Below are positions 35,055 through 43,679 of a DNA stretch of 64,000 nt, in pieces (positions within the stretch are counted from its first letter, which is position 1; each line of letters starts with the position of its first letter). The notes below the pieces were generated by a model. It was not told where the DNA came from. It worked only from the letters and a program-made list of their open reading frames with translations, and searched no databases. The translations under genes were made by a program, and so were the position numbers. The stretch lies in assembly GCA_021812985.1 (NCBI GenBank), contig JAKAMG010000009.1, positions 1 through 64,000 of the forward strand. Reading direction: 5' to 3'. The stretch comes from Bacteroidota bacterium (lineage in GTDB: Bacteria > Bacteroidota > Ignavibacteria > Kryptoniales > JAKASW01).

Positions 35055-35600
35055 TTACTGCTTGGGGACGGGATGGGCGATCTGTGACCACATCTTATTG
35101 AAGTCGAAACCTTTGAAGTTCGGGCTTCTCTTGTTGTGGCAAGTCACGCAGAGTTTCTCCGCGCTTCCGTCTTTCACGGAAAGAAGAGTCAGTCCGTTAG
35201 CCATCGCCTCCTTGGGGTTCTTCATGATGCTATTCTTCATGTAGTCCTTGCCCGCGCCATGGCACGTTTCGCACTGGACTCCATCTTCCTTATTGAACTT
35301 GGGGCCGAGCATCGAAGCGGGTGCATCATAACCCGTAACGTGGCACTCGAGGCACTCTTTCGCCTCTGAAGGCTTTCCCTTGACTCCTCTCGACGCCGCA
35401 ATCTTTGCAGCCTCGGGGGTGAGAAGGACTTTGAACGCCTCTGCGTGCTTGCTGGCGTGCCATTTCTGGAACTGCTCGCCGCTCTTAGGCGTCTGATGGC
35501 ACATCTTGCAGACCTCTGCTCCGACATAGTCGTGACCGGCAGCAAACGCCGCCCCGGAAGACAGGGCAACCGCAAGGGCCATTAGTGCTATGGTTCTCAT
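35055..35600 (-). CDS. Tetrahaem cytochrome c554-like protein
   Basis: A 181-residue periplasmic cytochrome with signal peptide cleaved after GAAFA. Four CxxCH motifs: CKMCH near 31, CLECH near 84, CETCH near 112 and CVTCH near 150. The WHASKHAEAF segment after the first motif and the layout fit the cytochrome c554 family. It could shuttle electrons between the inner-membrane cytochrome encoded upstream and the 14-haem/barrel module downstream. GGAGG precedes the ATG. Confidence 0.92.
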   Translation of the reverse strand: MRTIALMALAVALSSGAAFAAGHDYVGAEVCKMCHQTPKSGEQFQKWHASKHAEAFKVLLTPEAAKIAASRGVKGKPSEAKECLECHVTGYDAPASMLGPKFNKEDGVQCETCHGAGKDYMKNSIMKNPKEAMANGLTLLSVKDGSAEKLCVTCHNKRSPNFKGFDFNKMWSQIAHPVPKQ

Positions 35601-35897
35601 TTACTTACCTCCATTTTGGTGTTGTGTAGACGAATTTGAAACTAATGCCCGCCGTGGGACAACTGCCCACTGGGCAAAGCATCTTGCCTTATTAGACAAA
35701 TCCTTAGAATGCGGACCAGCTTGAAATACCAAACAACCCGACACAGGCGACACGACAGTACATCTTCCCGACCCTTCGTGAGAATATACAGAACGGGCCG
35801 ACCCCATGCCAATGGCCGCCGGCTCGATTACGAACATTCCATACGTGTCGGGCGAAATGGCCGGCGCCAACTGTACCATGAATCCGGCGTTAGCCAT
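35601..35897 (-). CDS. Possible small coupled reading frame, unknown
   Basis: A 98-codon frame that starts at an ATG sharing its A with the stop of the DksA-like gene (TGATG) and ends with TAA directly before the ATG of the cytochrome c554-like gene. The product matches nothing I recognise, has no clear membrane segment or motif, and its last codons are the GGAGG site of the next gene. It may be a translated spacer keeping ribosomes on the message, or chance. Otherwise this 296-base stretch is plain intergenic sequence. Confidence 0.25.
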   Translation of the reverse strand: MANAGFMVQLAPAISPDTYGMFVIEPAAIGMGSARSVYSHEGSGRCTVVSPVSGCLVFQAGPHSKDLSNKARCFAQWAVVPRRALVSNSSTQHQNGGK

Positions 35898-36280
35898 CAC
35901 GCTGCCGCCCCTCCGCCAAGTTTGGCGCACGCATCGCAATAGGTCCGTGTCAGCGACTTCTCCAGCTCCTTCTTTCCAATAAAGGAGGAACACTGCTCGC
36001 AGTAGCCGTAAGTACCCTTCTTCAGCCTGTTCAATGCGAGTTCAAGTTCCTTGAACTCAGTCTCCATCTTTCTAGCGATCTCGCACCGATAGTCCCGCTC
36101 AGTAAGGCATCGTTTTTCTTCAAGATCGCAGACACTGCAGATGTATTCCTCGCCACTCTCCAGGTCGACAAGCTCAGCAGGATTCGCGTACATCATCTGA
36201 AGGACGACACCAATCCTTTTCCTGATCATATTTTCAAAATGTTCACTCATTGCCGGATCAACTTCCCTTTTTATCTTCAT
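35897..36280 (-). CDS. DksA/TraR-type C4 zinc-finger protein (second)
   Basis: A 127-residue protein with a helical N-terminal part, an unusual cysteine cluster CSVCDLEEKRC near 56-66, and a C-terminal DksA/TraR zinc finger, YGYCEQCSSFI near 97 and YCDACAKL near 118. DksA-type proteins enter the RNA polymerase secondary channel and tune initiation. The ATG at 36280 was chosen because the upstream extension is the shadow of the cytochrome gene, which it overlaps by 23 bases. The first cysteine pair could be a redox switch; that is inference. Confidence 0.82.
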   Translation of the reverse strand: MKIKREVDPAMSEHFENMIRKRIGVVLQMMYANPAELVDLESGEEYICSVCDLEEKRCLTERDYRCEIARKMETEFKELELALNRLKKGTYGYCEQCSSFIGKKELEKSLTRTYCDACAKLGGGAAA

Positions 36281-38966
36281 TGCCTTCTCTCCCGGCCGAG
36301 TTTCCGCCGTTCTCGACCACGATCTCATCACTCTTCTTTTCTTCGCCGGCGCTTTCCTCAAGCCTCTCAAGCTCGAGTGGGTGCTCTTCCTCCATCTCTT
36401 CCTCGGTAATCGTACCAAACAGCCATGCAAGATTCATAGGATAGACGTCGGGGTTAAAAATGACGAAGTACATATGCCATACCAGTATGGCCAGAGAAGC
36501 CAATATCGCTTCGTAGTAATGAATCAATGTGGCGGCATCGAGTCCGAGCTTTGAGAAGAGATTCAGCGACATATTATCAAACCAGAGGAGAAGACCGGTC
36601 GTCACCATGACGACAGTCCCCCAAATGAGCGCCCAGTATTCAGCCTTCTCTATGTAGCTAAACCTGTCGAACTTAGGCCGTTCATCAGATATTCCGAGGA
36701 AATACTTCATGGATCCCGCGACATCGGCAGCGTCCTTCAATCTCGGAAGCATGTCTATTATGAACTGGCGCCCGCGTTTCGTGAAAGCAACATAGTAGAG
36801 GTGATACACAGCCGTTGCGATCATGAGCACGGCACTTATTCTGTGTATGAGACTCCTCAGTTCAAAGAGTCGCTCGCCGCCGCCGCTTAACTGGCGGATA
36901 GCGACAACCCACCATGAATCAGGGAACTTAAGCATGAATCCCGTAAAGACGAGGAGCGTGAAGCTCACGAGCAGCCCCCAATGCTGGGCAAGCTCGGGTT
37001 TAGTCATTCTTGTGTACAGCTTTGCCGAAGGTCTTCGCCTCTCTGCGGCCGGATTTCTCCTTGACTTGAGTTTGGACTTGGCCTTTCGGAAGAAGTCGAA
37101 CAAGTTGTGCAGGAACATCAGACCGATCGTCCCAAATATAAGAACCCCGTAGATCTGTGATATCCAGAAAAGGATCGGTTCGCTGCGCGACGTCGGGAGG
37201 GTGTGCACGGGGGCGGACGCGAACTTGGCATCGGCTCCAGGGTGACACTTTCCGCAAGTGGCGGCAAGGTTTTTCTTGTTGATGGGAGAACGTGGATCCG
37301 AGGACGGGAGAATGTCGTGCGCTCCATGGCAGCTTGCGCAGTTTGCTACCGTCGTCATACCGCCCTGAGTGGCGAGCCCGTGATAACTGTCGAGATAGCT
37401 TCCGACAGTATGTTGCGGCAGGCCATATCTCTGGGTCAGAGCGATGGAACCGTGGCAGCGCGAGCAGATCTGAACTATGTTTGAATTCGAGACGGTCGAA
37501 TTCGGATTGCTGGGAGGCAGAATTTGGTGATCGCCGTGGCAATCCGTGCATACGGGAGCGGAGTTGTTCCCAGACGCCACAGCCTTTCCGTGCACGCCCT
37601 CGAAATACTTCGCAACCACGTCGGTGTGGCATCCGCTCTGTCCGCAGGTATTTGGAATATTGTTCCTGAAGACTTTCGAATTTGGGTTGCCAGCGGGGAG
37701 CATGTCGTGCGCTCCGTGACAATCGCTGCAGGTGGCCGCCTTAAGATTACCCTTCTTCAGTGCGGTAAGGTGAACGCTATACTGTATGCTCTCGAGGAAG
37801 GCGTGCGACACGCCGACCAGCTTCACGACCTCCGGGTTGCCAAGATGACAGCTGAGGCATATCTTCGGCTCGTTCGCGCGGCTGACAGGCGACTTCGGAT
37901 CGCTGATTGAATTTATCGAGTGCTCGTTGTGACAATCGGTGCAGACAGGTGCTACCGTAAGACCTTTGGAAAATGCCTTGCCATGTGAGGAATTCAGATA
38001 GTGACTCTTGACATTGACGTGGCATTTCCCGCAGGTGGCCACGATATTTTTACGGTTCACGGGAGAGGTCGGATCAGAAGCGGGCTTTATCGTGTGAGAG
38101 CCATGACAATCCACGCAAGTGGCGCCCTTGCCTGTATTCTTTAATGATTCGGCGTGGATGCTATGTGCATAAGACTGAACCAAAGATGTCAACGCCTGCC
38201 CATCTTTGGTTTTTACCCCCTGGAACAGCTTGCTGTTTGTGTGGCACTTGAAACACGCCTCTTTGGAAATCTCTTCTTTCGACACACGGGCCTCGTGTGC
38301 CGTATGGCATGTAACGCACGTCAGAGTCCCATCGGCAAACGCCTTCTTGTGAATTCCGCCGGCAACATCAGAAGCCACATCCTTGTGACACTGGCTGCAA
38401 AGAGAGTCGATGGCAACGCCGCTGATCCCGGTGGTGCTTCTGACCTCATGCGCCTTAAGGTGGCACGTCTCGCATGTGAAGCTCTTCTGACCAATCTTCG
38501 CAGACGCGTGGCTCGATGCGAGAAATTTCTTTTCCCTGGTGTGGCAGGATAAACACTTCTTGTCGCCCGTTATTTTATCCGCCGGTTTTATGTCATGCGT
38601 CCCATGGCAGTCCCAGCATTTGAGCGACGAGTGAGCGAGATGGTACTTCGCACCTTGAGGCGGCATGAGCTTCACGTCATGGCATTGCCCGCAATCGACG
38701 ATCGCGCTTGTCTGTTTGTGAGGGACATCGTCCGCGGAAAAACCCTGGTGACAGTCAGTGCATCCGATACCGGCGTCGCCGTGGACTGATGCATCGAAGA
38801 CATGACCGCTCACGTACGCGCTTACGGTCTTCCCCGCTTTCGTCATCGTTAAGGTGGAATCAGAATGACATGCCAGACAGTCATCATTCGATCTTGCATA
38901 TGCCGCGGTCGCAACGATGAGGAGCAGCAATGCAACAGCGAGGAGAAACGGCAGGCGTTTGGTCAT
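36258..38966 (-). CDS. CbcL-like inner-membrane cytochrome: 19 c-haem motifs fused to a b-type membrane domain
   Basis: A 902-residue fusion. After the signal peptide (LPFLLAVALLLLIVATAAYA) come eighteen CxxCH motifs and one CX4CH (CGQSGCH) across about residues 30-585, in repeated modules of the type CxDCHGxH. From about 595 a HydC/FdnI-like cytochrome b561-type domain follows, with some five transmembrane helices and conserved histidines (LAQHWG, LIHRIS, VYHLYY, LIHYYE, VWHMYF) for two b haems, ending in a Glu-rich tail. It resembles Geobacter CbcL, a menaquinol oxidase with nine c haems, but has about twice as many. Its ATG overlaps the DksA-like gene. Confidence 0.92.
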   Translation of the reverse strand: MTKRLPFLLAVALLLLIVATAAYARSNDDCLACHSDSTLTMTKAGKTVSAYVSGHVFDASVHGDAGIGCTDCHQGFSADDVPHKQTSAIVDCGQCHDVKLMPPQGAKYHLAHSSLKCWDCHGTHDIKPADKITGDKKCLSCHTREKKFLASSHASAKIGQKSFTCETCHLKAHEVRSTTGISGVAIDSLCSQCHKDVASDVAGGIHKKAFADGTLTCVTCHTAHEARVSKEEISKEACFKCHTNSKLFQGVKTKDGQALTSLVQSYAHSIHAESLKNTGKGATCVDCHGSHTIKPASDPTSPVNRKNIVATCGKCHVNVKSHYLNSSHGKAFSKGLTVAPVCTDCHNEHSINSISDPKSPVSRANEPKICLSCHLGNPEVVKLVGVSHAFLESIQYSVHLTALKKGNLKAATCSDCHGAHDMLPAGNPNSKVFRNNIPNTCGQSGCHTDVVAKYFEGVHGKAVASGNNSAPVCTDCHGDHQILPPSNPNSTVSNSNIVQICSRCHGSIALTQRYGLPQHTVGSYLDSYHGLATQGGMTTVANCASCHGAHDILPSSDPRSPINKKNLAATCGKCHPGADAKFASAPVHTLPTSRSEPILFWISQIYGVLIFGTIGLMFLHNLFDFFRKAKSKLKSRRNPAAERRRPSAKLYTRMTKPELAQHWGLLVSFTLLVFTGFMLKFPDSWWVVAIRQLSGGGERLFELRSLIHRISAVLMIATAVYHLYYVAFTKRGRQFIIDMLPRLKDAADVAGSMKYFLGISDERPKFDRFSYIEKAEYWALIWGTVVMVTTGLLLWFDNMSLNLFSKLGLDAATLIHYYEAILASLAILVWHMYFVIFNPDVYPMNLAWLFGTITEEEMEEEHPLELERLEESAGEEKKSDEIVVENGGNSAGREGNEDKKGS

Positions 38967-39271
38967 CTGGCTGTATCGCTTTTTTCGTGCATGGCAGTCT
39001 GACAGGAGGGGCACAGCCTGGCAGTCAGGTTTGCTTCCAGGACGTCGACGGGGATGTCGTGCCTGCATATAACGCACTGACCGTAAATTCCCTTTTCAAT
39101 CCGGCGGAGCGAGAAGGCAAGCTCGTTGAGGTCAGGGCGGTCAAACGATGACGCCGCATCTAGGATCTCCTGGCGCCCTTCGGGAACAGCCACATTGTAC
39201 TTAGTGGAGAGGATCTCCCGCATCCTCCCCAGGACAAGCACATCAAATTTCTTTAACTCTTCAGATTTCAT
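38963..39271 (-). CDS. DksA/TraR-type C4 zinc-finger protein (first)
   Basis: A 102-residue protein that heads the cytochrome operon and overlaps the CbcL-like gene by four bases. The last half carries the family finger, YGQCVICRHDI near 63 and LCPSCQTA near 88, after a coiled-coil-like region with RPDLNELAFSLRRIEKG. The N-terminal part is shorter than in DksA itself. It probably modulates RNA polymerase, and being co-transcribed with the cytochromes it may adjust their expression; this last point is inference. Confidence 0.85.
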   Translation of the reverse strand: MKSEELKKFDVLVLGRMREILSTKYNVAVPEGRQEILDAASSFDRPDLNELAFSLRRIEKGIYGQCVICRHDIPVDVLEANLTARLCPSCQTAMHEKSDTAR

Positions 39272-39431
39272 CGTTGTAGGTAGTCTTCAAGGAGTGTGCC
39301 GCTGAGAGCCAAAAGAGGCCTCCAAAAACGCTTATTTCGCTGAGTTTTGAAGGGCCTTCACACTCACGCCGCATTCACCCTCAAAATATGTGGTCTTATG
39401 GCCCATTGTGAGCAAACTTTCCACACCCTAC

Positions 39432-39479
39432 AAAAAAAGAGCCGCCGCCAGATTCATTTTGGTTCCGTCTGGCGGCGGC
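39432..39479 (-). terminator. Strong rho-independent terminator
   Basis: On the minus strand a perfect 12-bp stem, GCCGCCGCCAGA with TCTGGCGGCGGC, is followed by TCTTTTTTTG. It lies after the receiver-like gene and insulates the cytochrome operon from upstream transcription. Confidence 0.9.
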
Positions 39480-39510
39480 AGGAGGAGGAGGAAAGAGAAG
39501 ACCTCACATA

Positions 39511-39596
39511 AAAAAACTTTTGGGCCGCTGAGATATGGCAGTGCCTTCCCCTGAGCGAGTAGCATTTAAATAAATCAGCAGCCCAAAACTCTGTAA
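39511..39596 (-). terminator. Large hairpin with T-tract, second terminator-like element
   Basis: On the minus strand TTTTGGGCTGCTGA pairs with TCAGCGGCCCAAAA (14 bp with one G-T pair) around a loop of more than 40 bases, then GTTTTTTTATG. It stands 30 bases ahead of the other terminator. The long loop is unusual for a plain terminator and could hold a regulatory element. Confidence 0.6.
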
Positions 39597-39709
39597 CTGC
39601 CAAGCAAATTTTCAATTTCTTGTCCGACCGCTAATCCTGATCGGACTCACAAACTTCACCGAGGGTTTATGTCCGACTGAACAGCTGAACTATCCGGCCG
39701 GGACTTACC

Positions 39710-40114
39710 CTATTGAGCAGACTTCCTCAGAGTAGACCTGACTGCGTCGCCGAGCTGCTTGAGATTGAGAGGACGTTCCTTCAGCAGGACGACGTTTTCG
39801 CCGAGTCCGACGTAGTCTTCATCGCAGCACTGTACGACGAGTACAGCAGGCTTAGTCATTCTGAAATTCTCAAACCAGCTTTTCGAGCGGCTTGGCTCCC
39901 TTGTAGGGGCAAGGACGACGAGCGCCATATCTTTGCTCTCCGAGCTTTCCGTCGAAACCCGCTTCGTCTGATATCCTTCCTTGCCGAGGAACTTCGAAAG
40001 CAACTCGTACATTGCCTCCTCGTCAGTCGCAATCCCCAGGACGGGTTGTCTGCCTTCTGGTTTCATTTCGACATAGTAGTTATCAACCTGTGTGCCGCCA
40101 GATTGGTCCCCCAA
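39710..40114 (-). CDS. Degenerate receiver-like protein
   Basis: A 134-residue protein with the alternation of a CheY-like receiver: VLGIATDEEAMYELLSKFLGKEGY at the start, a KPAVLVVQ strand and a VVLLKERPLNLKQLGDAVRSTL end that mirrors the usual KPF...ELLAAV helix. The acidic pair is weak and the site of the phospho-acceptor aspartate reads LVVLAPTRE, so it probably cannot be phosphorylated. The start is unsure: TTG at 40114 or ATG at 40066. It is divergent from a kinase/NtrC pair, perhaps as a docking or decoy partner. Confidence 0.6.
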   Translation of the reverse strand: MGDQSGGTQVDNYYVEMKPEGRQPVLGIATDEEAMYELLSKFLGKEGYQTKRVSTESSESKDMALVVLAPTREPSRSKSWFENFRMTKPAVLVVQCCDEDYVGLGENVVLLKERPLNLKQLGDAVRSTLRKSAQ

Positions 40115-40173
40115 AACGACACGGATTCAGGCGTTACGAGGTGCTCCACCAAATTCTTCTGAGGCGTTGCGTC

Positions 40174-40220
40174 ATTTTACCTTAGATTGAAGGTGGTAAA
40201 ATTCCGCAATGAATACGGAA
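40174..40220. promoter_or_regulatory. Cluster of inverted repeats in a divergent intergenic region
   Basis: ATTTTACC (40174-40181) pairs with GGTAAAAT (40195-40202); a nested ACCTT-AGATTG-AAGGT and a following TTCCG-N9-CGGAA (40202-40220) overlap it. The place between the receiver-like gene and the kinase/NtrC operon suggests regulator binding sites, perhaps autoregulatory. No protein can be assigned. Confidence 0.4.
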
Positions 40221-40331
40221 GTCATCCCCCGCACAGGAAGAATCTCGCTTACACTCCCCCCTTTCTCCCCCGTTTCATTGCAATTTACAGACGTGTTTCC
40301 AAACTTATGAGGAGAATCAGCAAACAAGGAT

Positions 40332-42236
40332 ATGTTTAGCACCCTAAGAGCAAAGGTAGCGGCAGGATTCACCGTCCTGGTCGTCATAAACGTGATCGTC
40401 AGCGTCTGGTCGATATACAACTTCAACCAGCTCACGCAGGCGGTTACGACGATGATAAAGCAGAACTACCAGAACGTCATCGCGGCACAGAACATGGTCG
40501 TCGCTCTGGAGAGGGACAACAGCGCGCAGCTTGTAATGTTGAACGGCTACGTAGATCTCGGCTACCGACAGTTCAAGGACAATCATAAAGATTTCTTCGT
40601 CTGGTACCAGCAGGCGGTGAATTCGAATGTGTCCGATAGAGGGATGCGGATACTAAACGATATCGACGAACTTTACGCGCAGTACTCAAATGCCACCGAT
40701 TCGCTCAAACTCGTCCTCGGCTCAAGAGGACATACTTACGCACAGGACTTCCACTACAAAAAGGTCCTTCCCCTCTTCAACCAGATCAAAGACGAGTGCT
40801 TCCAGCTCCTGGACATGAACCACAACGCAATGGTGGCAACGGACACAAAGGCGAGCGACATTTCCAATCAGGCAACCGTAGCTGTGCTTGGAGCCGCTCT
40901 CCTAGCGATCGTCCTTAGTATCGTAGCGAGCTGGCAGTTCTCGCAATACATACTCGAGCCCGCAGAAAAGCTAACCGACACAGTCCGAAAACTCGGGAGG
41001 GGATATCTCGATGTCCGTGCCGACATTAACTCCGGCGATGAGATCGGAGAGCTCGCTCGGGAGTTCAATAGGATGGCCGAACGGCTCAAGAAGTACGAAG
41101 AGATAAACATCGAAAACCTGATCTACGAAAAGCAAAAATCAGAAACGATCGTCAGCACTATTTCCGACCCCATTATCGTCGCCGACAGCAGTGGAAGAAT
41201 TGTTCTAATGAATCAGCTGGCCGAGAACATATTCGAGGTCACCGAAGAGGCATCGGTAGGAGAGGAATTCCGGAACGTTGTGAAGAATGCCGAGCTGACA
41301 AAGTACGTGACGAGGTACCTGAACGGCGAGAGCACGTTAAACATACCGCCGTACTTTGAGCTCCGTTTCAACGAGGAAGATCGCTATTTCAGGATAAAGC
41401 TAAATTCATCCAAAGACTCGTCCGGGAAAGTCACTGGAGTCGTGCTGATACTTCAGGATGTGACTCAATTCAAGGAACTCGACAAGATGAAGTCGGAATT
41501 TATGGCCAGGGTGTCTCATGAGTTCCGGACACCTCTGACTTCCATAAATATGACAGTCGACATATTGAAAGACGAGCACATCGGGCGTGTGAACAAAAAG
41601 CAGCACGAGCTGCTTGTGGCCGCGAAGCAGGACGCGGAACGACTGACCAAGCTTGTACGCGATCTTCTTGAGCTCTCACGCCTCGAATCCGGCAAGATCC
41701 AACTGAAGGAGGACAGGATAGAAATTAAATCGCTCATAGAGTTTTCTGTTCAACCTGTCCTGCTACAGTTCAACGACAAGGATGTGCGTCTGATACTGAA
41801 CACTGATGAGACCATCCCCGTCTTCATCGCTGATTTCCAGCAGCTCTCGTGGGTGATCTCAAACCTCGTCACCAACGCGCTTAGGTTCACAGACAACGGA
41901 GGAAGCGTCACGGTGGACACGACGATGAACGAAGATGACCTCATAGTCGCCGTGAGAGACACTGGATGCGGAATAGACCCGGAAGAGATGGAAAAGGTCT
42001 TTGACAAGTTCGTGCAGCTGCACGACACAACGAATCCTTCCCCGGGCTCTGTAGGCCTCGGACTTTCGATTGCAAAAGAGATAGTTGAACTGTACGGCGG
42101 TCGCATATGGGTGGACAGCCGGGTCGGGGTCGGGAGCGTTTTCACATTCTCAATACCTATAAAGAAACGAATGGCACACGACTACACAATCTCAGCCAGG
42201 GAGAGCGCAGCACCCGTTCCGGGATCCTCCCTATGA
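40332..42236 (+). CDS. HAMP-PAS sensor histidine kinase of an NtrC-type pair
   Basis: A 634-residue membrane kinase. One helix near 7-29, a four-helix-bundle periplasmic sensor to about 185, a second helix near 188-208, HAMP (210-263), PAS (about 270-380, [17 protein letters not shown]), HisKA with His in [13 protein letters not shown] near 398, and HATPase with [20 protein letters not shown] and [11 protein letters not shown]. Its stop overlaps the start of the NtrC-type regulator by four bases, so they are a two-component pair. They adjoin the electron-transfer island and may control it. Confidence 0.93.
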   Translation: MFSTLRAKVAAGFTVLVVINVIVSVWSIYNFNQLTQAVTTMIKQNYQNVIAAQNMVVALERDNSAQLVMLNGYVDLGYRQFKDNHKDFFVWYQQAVNSNVSDRGMRILNDIDELYAQYSNATDSLKLVLGSRGHTYAQDFHYKKVLPLFNQIKDECFQLLDMNHNAMVATDTKASDISNQATVAVLGAALLAIVLSIVASWQFSQYILEPAEKLTDTVRKLGRGYLDVRADINSGDEIGELAREFNRMAERLKKYEEINIENLIYEKQKSETIVSTISDPIIVADSSGRIVLMNQLAENIFEVTEEASVGEEFRNVVKNAELTKYVTRYLNGESTLNIPPYFELRFNEEDRYFRIKLNSSKDSSGKVTGVVLILQDVTQFKELDKMKSEFMARVSHEFRTPLTSINMTVDILKDEHIGRVNKKQHELLVAAKQDAERLTKLVRDLLELSRLESGKIQLKEDRIEIKSLIEFSVQPVLLQFNDKDVRLILNTDETIPVFIADFQQLSWVISNLVTNALRFTDNGGSVTVDTTMNEDDLIVAVRDTGCGIDPEEMEKVFDKFVQLHDTTNPSPGSVGLGLSIAKEIVELYGGRIWVDSRVGVGSVFTFSIPIKKRMAHDYTISARESAAPVPGSSL

Positions 42237-43546
42237 AGGCAAACGTATTGCTCGCGGACGATGAACAGAACATTCTCCGCACGATGACAATCTGCCTCGA
42301 GTCGATAGGACTCGATGTCACCGCCACATCGCGGTCTGACGAGGCTTTGAAGCTGGCATCTGAGAAGCACTTTGACATAGCATTCTTCGACCTAAAGATG
42401 TACCCCATCGACGGGTTAAAGCTCTTGTCGGAGGTCAAGAAATTTTCTCCTGATACGATAGTCGTCATCGTCACGGCGCATGGCTCAGTAGACACGGCAG
42501 TGCAGGCCATAAAACAGGGGGCCTACGATTATCTTCAGAAGCCGTTCGACTTCCAGGAGCTCCAGCATTTCGCGGAGAAGGTCTACGAGCATTTCGTCCT
42601 CCAAAAGCAGTTAAAGGACCTAAAGGAAGAGCTTCACCGCTATCAGGCAGCGGAAGACATTATCACGGCAAATCCCGAGTTGCTTTCCGTCATAAATCTG
42701 GCGCGGGAGGTTGCAGATACTAACATAAGCGTGCTGATTGAGGGAGAGAGCGGTACCGGCAAGGAACTGATGGCCAAGTTCATCCACTCTGCCAGTTCAA
42801 GGACCAATGCGCCCTTCATGACTGTGAATTGCGCGGCGCTTTCAGAGAGTCTCCTCGAAAGCGAACTTTTCGGCCACGTGAAAGGAGCATTCACCGGCGC
42901 TGTGCGTGACAGAGAAGGACGTTTCGAGATGGCCAATGGCGGGACGGTCTTCCTCGACGAGATTACTGAAATACCCACGACCACACAGGCAAAGCTCCTT
43001 CGGTTCCTCCAGAGTCGCGAGTTCGAGCGCGTCGGCGACTCCACCACCATGAAGGTTGACGTGAGGTTTATAGCCGCGACGAACAGGGATTTAAAAGAGG
43101 TGCTCGCCGCCGGAACCTTCCGCGACGATCTTTACTACAGAATAAACGGGGTGACGATTAAGCTTCCCCCGCTGCGCGATCGCGCCGACGACATTCCCCT
43201 CCTTATCAAACACTTCGTCGAGAAGTTCGGCGGGGACAAAATTCCTGAGATAGACCCTGACGCTTTCGGGCTTCTTACAAACTACAGATGGCCCGGGAAC
43301 ATACGTCAGCTCGAAAACGTCATTGAGCGTTCCGTACTGCTCGCGCACGGGAAGAAGATCGAGCCCCACCATTTGCCTGATGAAATCAGGAAGCAGGAGA
43401 GTAAACGGCTCGTATCGCTCGAACAAATGGAGAAGGCCTACATCATGAGCGTGATTCAGCAGACGACGACTGTGGAAGAGGCCTCACAAGTGCTGGGGAT
43501 AGATCCGGCGACTCTTTGGAGAAAGCGAAAGAAGTACGGCCTCTGA
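42233..43546 (+). CDS. Sigma-54-dependent response regulator (NtrC family)
   Basis: A 437-residue activator: receiver (1-120) with DDE at the start, acceptor Asp in [13 protein letters not shown] near 52 and VTAHGS; AAA+ domain (about 140-370) with Walker [10 protein letters not shown], the sigma-54 contact loop GAFTGA near 222 and Walker [10 protein letters not shown]; and a short Fis-type helix-turn-helix at the end ([20 protein letters not shown]). The GAFTGA loop shows it can work with sigma-54. The ATG at 42233 overlaps the kinase stop. No clear -24/-12 promoter was found nearby. Confidence 0.95.
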   Translation: MKANVLLADDEQNILRTMTICLESIGLDVTATSRSDEALKLASEKHFDIAFFDLKMYPIDGLKLLSEVKKFSPDTIVVIVTAHGSVDTAVQAIKQGAYDYLQKPFDFQELQHFAEKVYEHFVLQKQLKDLKEELHRYQAAEDIITANPELLSVINLAREVADTNISVLIEGESGTGKELMAKFIHSASSRTNAPFMTVNCAALSESLLESELFGHVKGAFTGAVRDREGRFEMANGGTVFLDEITEIPTTTQAKLLRFLQSREFERVGDSTTMKVDVRFIAATNRDLKEVLAAGTFRDDLYYRINGVTIKLPPLRDRADDIPLLIKHFVEKFGGDKIPEIDPDAFGLLTNYRWPGNIRQLENVIERSVLLAHGKKIEPHHLPDEIRKQESKRLVSLEQMEKAYIMSVIQQTTTVEEASQVLGIDPATLWRKRKKYGL

Positions 43547-43679
43547 AGCTGCACCGGCCGGGATGTCACAGGGATTCGAAAGTAACCCTCGGCGGGCACG
43601 GTAGAGACCAAGACGGCAGGAGCAGCCCGCTTATGCGCTCGAGCTCCTCACCCGCCTTCCGCCACTGGCAGGCTCCCTG

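Larger units (their letters stand above)
39272..39709. other. Long non-coding region before the cytochrome operon
   Basis: A 438-base stretch without a credible gene. It contains two minus-strand terminator-type hairpins (39432-39479 and 39511-39596), the 160 bases that should carry the promoter of the cytochrome operon, and nothing else that I recognise. I looked for a GEMM (cyclic-di-GMP) riboswitch and a -24/-12 promoter and found no convincing match. Confidence 0.6.

Noticed and set aside
35794-35812. A possible sigma-54 promoter (TTGGCAT-N-GC spacing) before the c554-like cytochrome
   Set aside because: GG and GC are ten bases apart as needed, but the -12 half reads TCGGC rather than TTTGC and the match is no better than chance in this GC-rich stretch.
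39272-39431. A cyclic-di-GMP (GEMM) riboswitch upstream of the cytochrome operon, as in Geobacter
   Set aside because: The conserved AGGGCAAACC and GGGACGCAAAGCC segments are not present on the minus strand.
43547-43679. A tRNA-like GGGATTCGAA sequence after the NtrC-type gene
   Set aside because: No matching T-stem, anticodon arm or acceptor stem can be drawn; the resemblance is limited to a few bases.
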